Counted from the stretch's first letter, positions 6,810 through 15,443 are shown. The stretch: 17,433 nucleotides of DNA from CAZOMR01 sp964580655 (GCA_964580655.1 CAZOMR010000038.1:1-17433), one strand, 5' to 3'. Notes: generated by a model from the letters alone, not told the origin. Translations and numbers: made by a program.

Positions 6810-8336
6810 ATGGAATTCAACTCTCACCGGTCGCGAAGAATCGCGGAGCTTCTCGTAGCTCTTGCCAGCTTTCTTTATCTTGCCAGCGGGATTCTCGCGC
6901 TCGGCCCCACTTTGATCAATGATGAATACGCGGCCCTGGATTACACCTACAGGGTGATCAACTCAGGTCAATTCTTTCCCACACCAGACCGCCTGCATAA
7001 GCCGCTTTCACTTGTCTTCGGCCTGACAGCCTTTTTTGAAACACCCCTTGCATTTGAATTCATCACCGCTCTCTTCGCATCGCTTTTCGCGGTCCATCTC
7101 TTCAGGTTCGTCCATGAGAGCCTCGGCTTCGCCTGTGCGGCCCTGTCCTTCCTGCTCATATTTACCAACCCGGACATGCTCTATTACACCGTCACCGGGA
7201 ACACGGTAATCCCTTTTGCGGCTTTTGCGTTTGTGGCGGCCTCGGCATCGCTTCATCTGGAGAACCGGCCTTCACTGATCTGGCTTTACGCATTCTGCTT
7301 TTTTCTAGCCGGCCTTCTTCGGCCCGAGAGCTGGCTCTTTGCCGGCCCGCTTGCACTTTACTTCTTAGCCCTTCGTAAAAAGATAGGCTGGTGGAGAATT
7401 GTGATAGCTATCTGCATTATCGAACTCGCCCCGGTAATCTGGTTTGGAAAGGATTTTTTCATCAACAACGATATTCTTCACGGCGCTCATGTGTCGGCCG
7501 CTCTTAGACCGGTAAGTTCGGGCGCGCCTTTTACGGCCTGGGGAGCCTTTCGCTACTTTCCGATCCGGATCAGCGCCAAGCTCTCCGTGCCGACCTTCCT
7601 GCTCGGACTCTTCGGCGTGGCACTATTCTTGAAGGACCGGGGTCTCCGGGGCATTCTTCATCCGCTGATCCTGTTCCCGGTGGTTGTTATCCCCTATGTC
7701 TGGCTGATCGTCTGGATGGTGTTTCCGGTACAGCGCTATTATTATTTTCTAACCGTGTTCGCGCTTATATTCGCGGCATCCAGTTGGGTCTGGCTCTTTC
7801 GCGCATTCCGGAATAAGCGCTCGCCTCTCCGCTGGCTTGCCCTGCTAGGTCTGATAGCCTTCGCGGTCGTCCACCTGTTCTATCTGCCTGTCAAATTCAA
7901 GAAGGACATGGATGAACTTCGAGGAGAAGCCCGGATTCAAAGGGAAATGATTAAAGTAGCAGAGTATCTGGACGGGTATATCCCTTCAGGCCAGAATCCC
8001 TTGATCATGATTTCCGCGCGCCGCAACGAACAGCTATCCTGGCTTTTCCGCAATCGGGAAATTCCGCGGGTCCTCACTTTCCGAAAAGCCTATTATCTTG
8101 AACATTACAAAGGATACGACTTTTTATACCTGGAGCCTGACTTGATCGTGTATCTTTATGATGACTATCAGTTCAAGGGCCCGCGAGAAATGTTTCAATG
8201 GCTGAAATTCCAGGATCATACCACCCTGCGGGGGGTGAAGATTGATTTGCTCTTTGAAACCCCCCTGATACGGGTCTTCAAGGTCAGGTATCCTTCTGAC
8301 TGGCCAGAGCCTCCGCCCGAACCCCGGATTCCATGA
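6810..8336 (+). CDS. Polytopic glycosyltransferase, GT39/ArnT-like (GT-C fold)
   Basis: This 508-residue inner-membrane protein has about ten to twelve hydrophobic segments and a soluble C-terminal portion (about residues 380-508). After the first membrane segment comes INDEYAALDY, with an acidic pair (Asp38, Glu39) at the place of the catalytic Asp in the first periplasmic loop of GT-C enzymes. HKPLS and LLRPESW follow, as in GT39/GT83-type proteins. Such enzymes move a sugar from a polyprenyl-phosphate donor to a lipid or protein on the outer side of the inner membrane. Donor and acceptor are unknown. It lies 50 bp after the flippase-like gene. No ribosome binding site is visible, and a TATAAT sits just upstream. 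Family assignment rests on layout and few motifs, so it is less certain than for the enzymes nearby. Confidence 0.7.
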   Translation: MEFNSHRSRRIAELLVALASFLYLASGILALGPTLINDEYAALDYTYRVINSGQFFPTPDRLHKPLSLVFGLTAFFETPLAFEFITALFASLFAVHLFRFVHESLGFACAALSFLLIFTNPDMLYYTVTGNTVIPFAAFAFVAASASLHLENRPSLIWLYAFCFFLAGLLRPESWLFAGPLALYFLALRKKIGWWRIVIAICIIELAPVIWFGKDFFINNDILHGAHVSAALRPVSSGAPFTAWGAFRYFPIRISAKLSVPTFLLGLFGVALFLKDRGLRGILHPLILFPVVVIPYVWLIVWMVFPVQRYYYFLTVFALIFAASSWVWLFRAFRNKRSPLRWLALLGLIAFAVVHLFYLPVKFKKDMDELRGEARIQREMIKVAEYLDGYIPSGQNPLIMISARRNEQLSWLFRNREIPRVLTFRKAYYLEHYKGYDFLYLEPDLIVYLYDDYQFKGPREMFQWLKFQDHTTLRGVKIDLLFETPLIRVFKVRYPSDWPEPPPEPRIP

Positions 8337-8663
8337 TTTTCCTGACAGCATATCATCCGTAGTTCTATACAAAGGATGAAGCCCCAAGCATCCTCCCAAG
8401 AGGTGTTTACCATGTGTTGAGCCTGTACAATCTGGACATTCCCCGAAAATCACCCTGATTTTTCTGTAAATCAAATGGGTGTAAGAATTTTTTGATTACA
8501 ACAAGTGGAAGAGCCGAAAGACTTGTGCTGGCCGGCGATCCATTCGGACATAAATCACATATGGACCATCCGGTTTATTGGTACCTGAGCAAAATTAATC
8601 CGCTTGCAAATCTGCCCGGATTGAAATAAAAATAATATAAGAGGATAAAAAAGGGGATTCAAG
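8337..8663 (+). other. Gene-free interval before guaB
   Basis: This 327-bp stretch has no convincing reading frame. It contains one AT-rich hairpin, AAAATCA (8446-8452) with TGATTTT (8456-8462) around a CCC loop, ending in a T-run. This could terminate transcription from the upstream gene, weakly and in either direction. The guaB promoter and ribosome binding site (AAGGGGA, 8651-8657) lie at its right end. No purine riboswitch core was recognised. Confidence 0.4.
8604..8632 (+). promoter_or_regulatory. Probable guaB promoter
   Basis: TTGCAA (8604-8609) and TAAAAA (8627-8632) are 17 bases apart, the same spacing as the TTGC/TAAAAT pairs before the acyl-CoA dehydrogenase and hfq. Transcription would begin near 8639, about 25 nt before the start codon. 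The -10 box is imperfect. Confidence 0.4.
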
Positions 8664-10166
8664 ATGTTGAATGATGATTTAAGGGAAGGCCTCACATTTG
8701 ACGATGTGCTCCTTGTTCCTGCCTATTCCGATGTGCTGGCCTCGGAGACCGACACCCGGACAATGCTTACGCCTGGGATAGAGCTGTTCATTCCCCTGAT
8801 AAGTGCGGCCATGGACACGGTCACTGAGTCCGCGACCGCCATCATCATGGCCCAGGAAGGCGGGATAGGGATCATCCACAAGAACATGTTGCCCGAACGG
8901 CAGGCCGAGGAAGTGATGAAGGTGAAGAAGTTCGAGTCTGGCATGATTGTGGACCCTGTCACGGTGGAGCCGGAGCAGAAGCTGATTGATGCGCTCAGGC
9001 TGATGAAAAGGTACAACATCTCCGGAGTACCTGTGACGAGTAAGGGCAGACTGGTCGGTATCCTCACAAACCGGGATCTGCGGTTTGAGAAAAACCTGGA
9101 TCAAAAAGTACAAAAGCTGATGACCAAGGAAAACCTGGTTACGGTTCCGGAGGGGATTTCTCTGGAAGAAAGCAAAGACCTGCTCCACAAACACAAGATA
9201 GAAAAACTGCTTGTGGTGGATGATGATGGATTCTTGAGGGGGTTGATCACGATCAAGGACATTGAGAAGACCGAGCGGCATCCCCATGCCAGCAAGGATC
9301 AACTCGGAAGGCTTCTGGTCGGAGCGGCCGTGGGAGTGGGCAAGGATGAATTGAAGCGAACGGCCGTGCTCATCAAGGCCGGCGCGGATGTGATCTGCGT
9401 GGATACGGCTCACGCTCATTCCCGCGGAGTGATCAGGCAGGTGAAAGCCATTCGCAAGGAATTCCCGGACTGCCAGATAATCGCAGGGAATGTAGCCACG
9501 GCCGACGGATGCGAGGCCATGATTAAGGCCGGCGCGCACGCGGTAAAGGTAGGGATAGGGCCCGGCTCGATCTGCACCACGCGAATGGTCGCAGGAGTCG
9601 GGGTTCCACAGATCACCGCGGTCAGTGAATGCGCAAAGGCGGCCGCGAAAAAAGGCGTGCCCATAATCGCGGACGGCGGCATCAAGTACTCAGGCGATGT
9701 ACCCAAGGCCATCGCGGCAGGCGCGGACTCGGTAATGGTCGGGAGTCTATTTGCCGGAACCGACGAAAGTCCGGGCGAGATGTTCTTGTATCAGGGGCGC
9801 AGTTACAAGTTGTATCGCGGGATGGGATCCCTTGAGGCCATGAAGGATGGGGCTTCCATGCGTTATGGCCAGAACTTGACCGTAGAAGACATCCTCCACG
9901 ACCCGGACAAGGAAACCGGTGCATTTCTGGGCAAACTGGTCCCCGAAGGTATTGAAGGCCGCATTCCCTACCGCGGACCTCTTTCGGCAAGCATATATCA
10001 GTTGATCGGCGGATTGAAATCCGGCATGGGTTATACCGGATGCAGGAACATCAAGGAACTGAAGACAAAAGCCCGGTTCCTCAAGATAACCCTTTCCGGA
10101 CTTCGCGAAAGCCATGTCCATGATGTGATAGTGAGCAAAGAGGCTCCCAATTATCGCATCGAGTGA
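8664..10166 (+). CDS. guaB: Inosine-5'-monophosphate dehydrogenase
   Basis: This 500-residue enzyme oxidises IMP to XMP with NAD, the committed step of guanine nucleotide synthesis in the cytoplasm. The N-terminal barrel begins with LREGLTFDDVLLVPAYSDV. Two CBS domains are inserted at about residues 90-205 and would allow purine nucleotide control. The barrel resumes with GAAVGVG and DTAHAHS. The active-site loop GPGSICTTRMVAGVG holds the catalytic Cys304. IADGGIKYSGD and VGSLFAGTDESPGE bind phosphate, and the flap region follows (YRGMGSLEAM). Length is slightly above the usual 480-490 residues. The ribosome binding site AAGGGGA is well placed for ATG 8664. dnaE follows after 34 bp on the same strand. 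guaA is not in the window. All key residues appear intact. Confidence 0.98.
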   Translation: MLNDDLREGLTFDDVLLVPAYSDVLASETDTRTMLTPGIELFIPLISAAMDTVTESATAIIMAQEGGIGIIHKNMLPERQAEEVMKVKKFESGMIVDPVTVEPEQKLIDALRLMKRYNISGVPVTSKGRLVGILTNRDLRFEKNLDQKVQKLMTKENLVTVPEGISLEESKDLLHKHKIEKLLVVDDDGFLRGLITIKDIEKTERHPHASKDQLGRLLVGAAVGVGKDELKRTAVLIKAGADVICVDTAHAHSRGVIRQVKAIRKEFPDCQIIAGNVATADGCEAMIKAGAHAVKVGIGPGSICTTRMVAGVGVPQITAVSECAKAAAKKGVPIIADGGIKYSGDVPKAIAAGADSVMVGSLFAGTDESPGEMFLYQGRSYKLYRGMGSLEAMKDGASMRYGQNLTVEDILHDPDKETGAFLGKLVPEGIEGRIPYRGPLSASIYQLIGGLKSGMGYTGCRNIKELKTKARFLKITLSGLRESHVHDVIVSKEAPNYRIE

Positions 10167-10200
10167 GCCTGCTTATCGAAAGGCATATCCGGGATTAGAG

Positions 10201-13200
10201 ATGTTAAAGCACTCTGACTTCGTGCACCTGCACCTGCACACGGAATTCAGCCTCCTGGACGGCATGATGCGCGTGCCTGCTCTTTCCGAGGAAAGGGCAC
10301 TGGAGAAGGCCAAGGTTTTCAACAAAGCGGTTGAGTTCAAGATGCCGGCTCTGGCCATAACCGATCACGGCAACCTATTCGGAGCCCTGCATTTCTATGA
10401 GCAGGCCATTGCACACGGGATCAAACCGATTATCGGCTGTGAAGTCTATGTGGCGCCTGCAAGCAGGCTGGACAAGAACCGCCGTCCGGACCAGGAAGTC
10501 TCCCACCACCTCATTCTCCTTTGCCAGAACGAGAAGGGGTACAGGAACCTGTGCAAGCTGGTTACCGCCGGGTATCTTGAGGGGTTCTATTACAAGCCCC
10601 GCATTGACCAGGAACTACTGGAGAAACACCACGAGGGCCTGATCGCCATGAGCGCCTGCCTGAAAGGTGAAATTCCCTCCCTTCTACTCTTGGGCAAGGA
10701 TGACTTCGCACGAGAGCGTGCCTCTTTTTATCGCGAACTGTTCGGGGATCAGCGCTTTTACATTGAGCTTCAGGAAAACGGGCTCCCGGAACAGGCCCGC
10801 GTGAACAAAAAGCTGGTGGCCCTGGCGAAAGAGCTTGAAATCCCGCTCGTCGCGACCAATGACTGCCACTATCTCAATCCCGAGGACTTCCGCGCGCATG
10901 ACCTGCTCCTTTGCATCCAGACCGGAAAGACCATCAATGATGAGAACCGTTTGCGAATGCGCACCGACAAGCTATACTTCAGATCCCCCGATGAGATGAA
11001 ATCGCTCTTCGCTGAGCTCCCCGAGGCCATCCTGAACACGGTAGAGATTGCGGAGCGATGTAACATCAAGTTCGAATTCCAATCACTCCACTTTCCCCGG
11101 TTCCAGATTCCTGATGGGGAGACCCTGGAGGACCGGCTGGAGGGAGAGGCCCGCTCCGGCTTTGATGCCCGATGCAAAATCCTGGCGCAAGCCGATCCCG
11201 AATTCTCATCAAAAGAGAAGGGCTACACCGAGAGGTTTGATTACGAACTCAACATCATCAAACAGATGGGCTTCCCAAGCTATTTTCTCATTGTCGCTGA
11301 TTTCATCAACTACGCCCGATCACACGACATCCCGGTAGGCCCCGGCAGAGGCTCTGCCGCAGGCAGTCTGGTAGCCTACTCCCTGGGCATCACGGACATT
11401 GATCCGCTCGCATACGGCCTGATATTCGAGAGATTCCTGAATCCGGAACGAAGGGAGATGCCGGACATTGATGTGGACTTCTGCAAGGAACGCCGCGACG
11501 AGGTCATACGGTATGTGAGCGAAAGATACGGCGGTTCCCGCAGGGTGGTGCAGTTGATCACCTTCAACAAGATGCAGGCGCGGGCAGTGATCCGGGATGC
11601 GGGCCGGGCTCTGGATATTCCTTACGGGGATGTTGACCGCATCGCCAAGCTGGTCCCGGAACAGCTCCACATCAGTCTGGAGGATGCCTTTCGCCAGGAG
11701 TCCCGGTTCGAGAAAATGCGCCGCGAAGACCCCAGAGTGGATGAGTTGCTCAATGCGGCTGTGGCCCTGGAGGGTCTGAACCGTCATGCAGGCACCCATG
11801 CGTCAGGAATAGTCATCTCGGACCAGGACATCACCGAGTATATGCCTCTGTTCAAGGGTGCTAAAGATGATGACCCTGTTATCACCCAGTTTGACATGGA
11901 TGCGGTGCAGAAGACAGGCATGGTCAAGTTCGACATCCTGGGGCTTGGCACCCTCACCATGATGAAAGACGCAGTCAGGCTTATCAAGAAGAATCGCGGC
12001 GAGGATGTTGACCTAGCCCGTATTCCACTCAATGATCCGGAAATCTATCAACTCCTGGGGCGCGGCGAGACCGCTGGGATATTTCAGCTTGAGGGAACCG
12101 GAATGAGCGACCTGCTCGTGCGCCTGAAGCCAGACCGCATTGAAGAGCTCATCGCTCAGGTCGCGCTTTTCCGGCCCGGACCGCTCGGGTCAAAAATGGT
12201 GGATGACTTTATTGACCGCAAACACGGCAGAAAGCCCATCAAATACCCGCTTCCGCAGTTGGAAGAGATACTGAAGGAAACCTACGGCGTTATCCTCTAT
12301 CAGGAGCAGGTCATGCAGATCGCGGCCAGACTGGCAAGCTACACCATGGGCGAGGCCGACAAGTTTCGCAAGGCCATGGGCAAAAAGGAGCATGAGGTCA
12401 TGGAAGCGGAACGCGAGACCTTCACCTCCCGGTGTATCAAGAACAAGATAGATCCAAAGAAGGCCGAGCAGATATTCGATCTTATCAGCGAGTTTGCGGG
12501 ATACGGTTTCAACAAATCGCACAGCGCCGCGTATGCAATCATAGCGGCCAAGACAGCATACCTCAAGGCTCATTACCCTGTGGAGTTCCTCGCCGCACTA
12601 CTCAGCTCGAAGCTGGGCGAAAAGACCGAGGAGATAGTCCGCTATCTTTCGGAAGGCGAGCGGCTCGGAATAGAAATAATTCCACCGCATATCAATACCA
12701 GCGACTTTCGCTTTACTGCCGATGGAGACAAGATCATCTATGGCCTGGGTGCGGTGAAGAATGTCGGAAAGTCCGCTGTGGAAGCCATCATGGAAGCGCG
12801 CAAGGAGTCCGGGCAGTTCAAGTCGCTCTTTGAATTCTGCGATCGGGTGGACCTGCGCCGCGTCAACCGCAGGGCACTGGAGAGCCTGATCAAGGCCGGC
12901 GCTCTGGACGGCATACTCGCCAACCGGGCTCAGATGATGGCGGTGCTTGACCAGGCAATGGAAGAGGGACAGGCACGACAGCGGACTCGCGAGACTGGGC
13001 AGACAAGCATGTTTGACCTGCTTGCAGAGAATTCCCCAGGTGCCCAAACGGACGCAAGCCGGCTCCCTCCTTTAGAAGAATGGCCGAAACCCGAGATACT
13101 GAGTGCGGAGAAAGAGGTGCTCGGTTTCTACCTCACCGGGCATCCTCTGGCCCGGCATGAAAAATCCATGCGCAATATCGGGCTGGTAGAAAGCATCCAG

Positions 13201-13728
13201 CTTCCACTGCTCAGCCCCGGCAGAGAAATCATGATCGGAGGACTGGTCACGGCCTTTAAGGAAAAACTCACACGCAAAAAAGAGCGCATGGCCACTATCA
13301 CCTTGAGTGATCTATCCGGGAGTGTGGAGGTGGTGGTTTTCCCAAAGCTGTTCGCAGAAGCGGCCGGGCATCTCAAGGCCCCGGAACTCCCGCTCATCAT
13401 ACAGGGCCGGCTCGAGCATAACGAGGATCAGGTAAAGGTTCTGGCAAGCGAGGTGTTCCCGCTGGATGAGGCATTTAGCCGGATTCCTCTCGTGCTTCAT
13501 CTTGCCATGAAATCCACCAGCTCAAGCCCGGAGCGGCTCAGGGAATTGAAGGAGCTCTTCCGGCATCATCAAGGACCAACCAGAGTGGTGATACATATCA
13601 TGATACCCGAAAGAACAGAGACCGTGATCTCGCTTCCGAATTCTATGCGTGTCAGGCCGGACACCGCCTTGATAGAAGAGCTTGAAAAAATGTTCGGCCA
13701 GGGATCAGCATCTATCCGCAACATCTGA
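10201..13728 (+). CDS. dnaE: DNA polymerase III alpha subunit
   Basis: This 1,175-residue protein is the replicative polymerase catalytic subunit of the DnaE type. The order is standard: N-terminal PHP domain (FVHLHLHTEFSLLDG, TDHGNLFG, TNDCHYL), palm with the catalytic PDIDVDF motif (Asp422 and Asp424) and KFDILGLGTLT (Asp578), fingers/beta-binding region, and C-terminal OB fold (IMIGGLVTAFKEKLTRKKERMATITLSDLSGSVEVVVF). No DEDD exonuclease domain is inserted, which excludes PolC. The PHP domain keeps a full apparent set of metal ligands, unlike E. coli. It follows guaB by 34 bp with only a weak ribosome binding site (CGGGA), so cotranscription is likely. Start 10201 places the PHP motif at the usual distance from the N-terminus. 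Confidence 0.98.
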   Translation: MLKHSDFVHLHLHTEFSLLDGMMRVPALSEERALEKAKVFNKAVEFKMPALAITDHGNLFGALHFYEQAIAHGIKPIIGCEVYVAPASRLDKNRRPDQEVSHHLILLCQNEKGYRNLCKLVTAGYLEGFYYKPRIDQELLEKHHEGLIAMSACLKGEIPSLLLLGKDDFARERASFYRELFGDQRFYIELQENGLPEQARVNKKLVALAKELEIPLVATNDCHYLNPEDFRAHDLLLCIQTGKTINDENRLRMRTDKLYFRSPDEMKSLFAELPEAILNTVEIAERCNIKFEFQSLHFPRFQIPDGETLEDRLEGEARSGFDARCKILAQADPEFSSKEKGYTERFDYELNIIKQMGFPSYFLIVADFINYARSHDIPVGPGRGSAAGSLVAYSLGITDIDPLAYGLIFERFLNPERREMPDIDVDFCKERRDEVIRYVSERYGGSRRVVQLITFNKMQARAVIRDAGRALDIPYGDVDRIAKLVPEQLHISLEDAFRQESRFEKMRREDPRVDELLNAAVALEGLNRHAGTHASGIVISDQDITEYMPLFKGAKDDDPVITQFDMDAVQKTGMVKFDILGLGTLTMMKDAVRLIKKNRGEDVDLARIPLNDPEIYQLLGRGETAGIFQLEGTGMSDLLVRLKPDRIEELIAQVALFRPGPLGSKMVDDFIDRKHGRKPIKYPLPQLEEILKETYGVILYQEQVMQIAARLASYTMGEADKFRKAMGKKEHEVMEAERETFTSRCIKNKIDPKKAEQIFDLISEFAGYGFNKSHSAAYAIIAAKTAYLKAHYPVEFLAALLSSKLGEKTEEIVRYLSEGERLGIEIIPPHINTSDFRFTADGDKIIYGLGAVKNVGKSAVEAIMEARKESGQFKSLFEFCDRVDLRRVNRRALESLIKAGALDGILANRAQMMAVLDQAMEEGQARQRTRETGQTSMFDLLAENSPGAQTDASRLPPLEEWPKPEILSAEKEVLGFYLTGHPLARHEKSMRNIGLVESIQLPLLSPGREIMIGGLVTAFKEKLTRKKERMATITLSDLSGSVEVVVFPKLFAEAAGHLKAPELPLIIQGRLEHNEDQVKVLASEVFPLDEAFSRIPLVLHLAMKSTSSSPERLRELKELFRHHQGPTRVVIHIMIPERTETVISLPNSMRVRPDTALIEELEKMFGQGSASIRNI

Positions 13729-13744
13729 ACCGCTGAGACGCATC

Positions 13745-13871
13745 CTCCTTCGCTTCCTCCTTCACTGAAGCTTCCTCCTTTTTCCTCTGCGTTCTCTGTG
13801 TCTCTGTGGTGAGAAAATCTTTCAATCTGCGTAATCTGCGGATAAATTAGGCTTGAGGCTTGAGGCGTGAG
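13745..13871. repeat. Cluster of low-complexity and environmental-type repeats after dnaE
   Basis: Four blocks follow one another. A pyrimidine-rich block repeats CTTCCTCCTT (13745-13783). A block at 13784-13818 alternates TCTCTGYG-like units and ends in GGTGAGAAAAT. A block at 13823-13848 repeats ATCTGCG twice. Three 7-base units GGCTTGA, GGCTTGA, GGCGTGA follow (13850-13870). The second and third blocks match sequence types I recall from intergenic regions of many unrelated environmental bacteria; this was not searched. No gene is present. Confidence 0.6.
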
Positions 13872-13883
13872 TATTCCCCACCC

Positions 13884-13912
13884 TTGCAGGTCTTTAGGAT
13901 TTGCGGTAAAAT
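13884..13912 (+). promoter_or_regulatory. Probable hfq promoter
   Basis: TTGCAG (13884-13889) and TAAAAT (13907-13912) are 17 bases apart. The region 13898-13920 matches the promoter before the acyl-CoA dehydrogenase (1877-1899) at 19 of 23 positions, including an identical GGTAAAATTA. Transcription would start near 13919, about 40 nt before the hfq start, with ribosome binding site AGAGGGA at 13946-13952. Confidence 0.5.
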
Positions 13913-13959
13913 TATTTAATCAGCAACTGCAAAATCTGGGTTGAAGAGAGGGATGGGAC

Positions 13960-14229
13960 ATGGAAAAGGCGAGGATCAACTTTCAGGATCAATTCCTGAA
14001 CATCGCCCGCAGGGAGTGTCTCCTGACGGAGGTTGAGCTCTTGTCCGGAGAGAAGATCAGGGGCCACATCAAGAGTTTTGACAACTTCTGCCTGCTCTTC
14101 GAGTCCGAAGGATCTGGAGGAGACGAGCGGAATGAAACAGGTGAGCAGTTGATTTACAAGCATGCCCTGGCCCGCATCACCCTGCTTGAGGCCAAAGAGG
14201 ATAGCATGAGAGAAGATATTCTCCCATGA
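13960..14229 (+). CDS. hfq: Divergent Hfq-family RNA chaperone with inserted Sm1-Sm2 loop
   Basis: This 89-residue protein aligns with Hfq. QDQFLNIARRE matches QDPFLNALRRE, then come LLSGEKIRGHIKSFDNFCLL (Sm1) and QLIYKHALARI (Sm2). Hfq hexamers bind small RNAs and mRNAs in the cytoplasm. Proximal-face residues are kept (Gln9, Phe43, Lys67, His68; E. coli Gln8, Phe42, Lys56, His57). On the distal face, the positions of E. coli Tyr25 and Ile30 are Glu26 and Glu31. The rim has RREC instead of RRER. About 10 extra residues (within 49-62, rich in Gly, Asp and Glu) lie between Sm1 and Sm2. The C-terminal tail is short. Its stop overlaps the next start (ATGA). It has its own probable promoter after the dnaE repeat cluster. 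The alignment was made by hand; family membership is likely, while altered RNA binding is inferred. Confidence 0.8.
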   Translation: MEKARINFQDQFLNIARRECLLTEVELLSGEKIRGHIKSFDNFCLLFESEGSGGDERNETGEQLIYKHALARITLLEAKEDSMREDILP

Positions 14230-15443
14230 GTTTGAAGGGTCTGGAGAGAATGCGAACTATTCTGCTTAAAGCCATACTTGTGCTCGGCATTCTCTTTGCA
14301 TTCTCCGTCCGTGCCCAGGAGGAGATCAACCCTGAACTTGTAAATGGCCGTGCCCCTATCAAGGATGGCAAGGTAGCCACTGCCCGTGCCGAGGCGCTTG
14401 AGGATGCGTTTCAGAACAAGGTGAAGGAAAAGGTTGCCCAGATACTCACGCCTTCAGTACTGGAACTGGAAGCCCCGGTTTTGGATGAAAAGATTTACGC
14501 GCGGAGCCGCGAATTCATAAGCCGCTATATCATTCTCAAGGAATTCCGCGACCGGGACGAGTATGTTATCTCGGCGCAGATATTTCTCTCAGACCAGGCG
14601 CTTCGCAAAGCGCTCCTGAGTGAGGGTTTTCTCGAGAAAAGGGATGTCGGTCCCGTTTTCCTGATGGTCCTCGAGAATCATCAGGGTAAATACTCCACAT
14701 GGTGGGCATCACCGGCAGGGACCGCGGGACAGCCCTCCGTGGGGGAGGCTTACCTTGCAAAGAGGCTCAAGGACCAGGGCTATACACTGGTCGAGCCAAT
14801 ACCTTCTCAAGCCCGGCCGGATCAAAGCAAATTGATAGCGCAGACCTGCTCTATTGAAACCCTCCGCCAGATAGCTGAATTATCCGGCGCGAGTATCTGC
14901 ATCTGCGCACGCGCAAAGAGTGTGCCTGTGGAAAGAAAGGCCGATACCGGCGCCATCGTGTCCGAGGCCCGATTAGACCTCTCTTTGATCAACCTCCAAT
15001 CACTGGAGAGCCTTGCCAGATTCTCTGCCCAGGCCAGAGCCGAGGCCAATAACGTGCAAAACGCGGACGGCCTGGCGCTTGAAGAAGCGGCCCGGAGTGT
15101 CCTGCCTGAGCTGTTGGGAAAACTGGATGAATACCACCCTGAAACCCGGACCGCGGATCAAGACCGACTAGAGGTCATAATAGCTAATCTTTATTCATAC
15201 AAGCTCTATAAGACCCTTCATCAGGCCCTTGCACATCTTCCCGGTGTCGGGAGTCTGGAGCTCTGGGGCTTTTCTCCCGGCAAGGTCAAGTTCCTCGTTC
15301 AATACCAGGGAGAACCTCTCGCCTTCTCTAACTCTCTCGCACGCAAGGATTTCGGAGAATTCCAACTCACAATAGTCAAGCTGGACAGGAACCGTATCGA
15401 ACTCCGCGTAACCCCTGTGCGCTACCGTGGACCGCGGCCCTGA
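14226..15443 (+). CDS. Secreted FlgT-like protein of unknown function
   Basis: This 405-residue protein has an N-terminal signal peptide (hydrophobic LLKAILVLGILFAFSV, likely cut after VRA), so it is probably periplasmic or surface-linked. The first mature domain (about residues 35-125) has the pattern GRAPIKDGKVATARAEALEDAF...YARSREFISRYIILKE, like the N-terminal domain of FlgT and related proteins in Gram-negatives. A middle region (about 135-300, LAKRLKDQGYTLVEPI, AELSGASICICARA) and a C-terminal alpha/beta region (YKLYKTLHQALAHLPGVGSLELWGFSPG) follow. No flagellar genes are nearby, so a flagellar role is not supported. ATG 14226 overlaps the hfq stop, suggesting coupling. ATG 14250, with GAAGGG 10 bases upstream, is an alternative that begins directly at the signal peptide (MRTILLK). 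Confidence 0.65.
   Translation: MSLKGLERMRTILLKAILVLGILFAFSVRAQEEINPELVNGRAPIKDGKVATARAEALEDAFQNKVKEKVAQILTPSVLELEAPVLDEKIYARSREFISRYIILKEFRDRDEYVISAQIFLSDQALRKALLSEGFLEKRDVGPVFLMVLENHQGKYSTWWASPAGTAGQPSVGEAYLAKRLKDQGYTLVEPIPSQARPDQSKLIAQTCSIETLRQIAELSGASICICARAKSVPVERKADTGAIVSEARLDLSLINLQSLESLARFSAQARAEANNVQNADGLALEEAARSVLPELLGKLDEYHPETRTADQDRLEVIIANLYSYKLYKTLHQALAHLPGVGSLELWGFSPGKVKFLVQYQGEPLAFSNSLARKDFGEFQLTIVKLDRNRIELRVTPVRYRGPRP

Noticed and set aside
8337..8663. Purine riboswitch upstream of guaB
   Set aside because: No recognisable aptamer core or three-way junction could be found in the leader.
8679..9539. 286-codon minus-strand frame
   Set aside because: It is antisense to guaB, with a His/Leu/Arg-rich composition typical of shadow frames.
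13745..13871. CRISPR-like array
   Set aside because: The repeats are short, of different kinds and without regular spacers; no cas genes are present.
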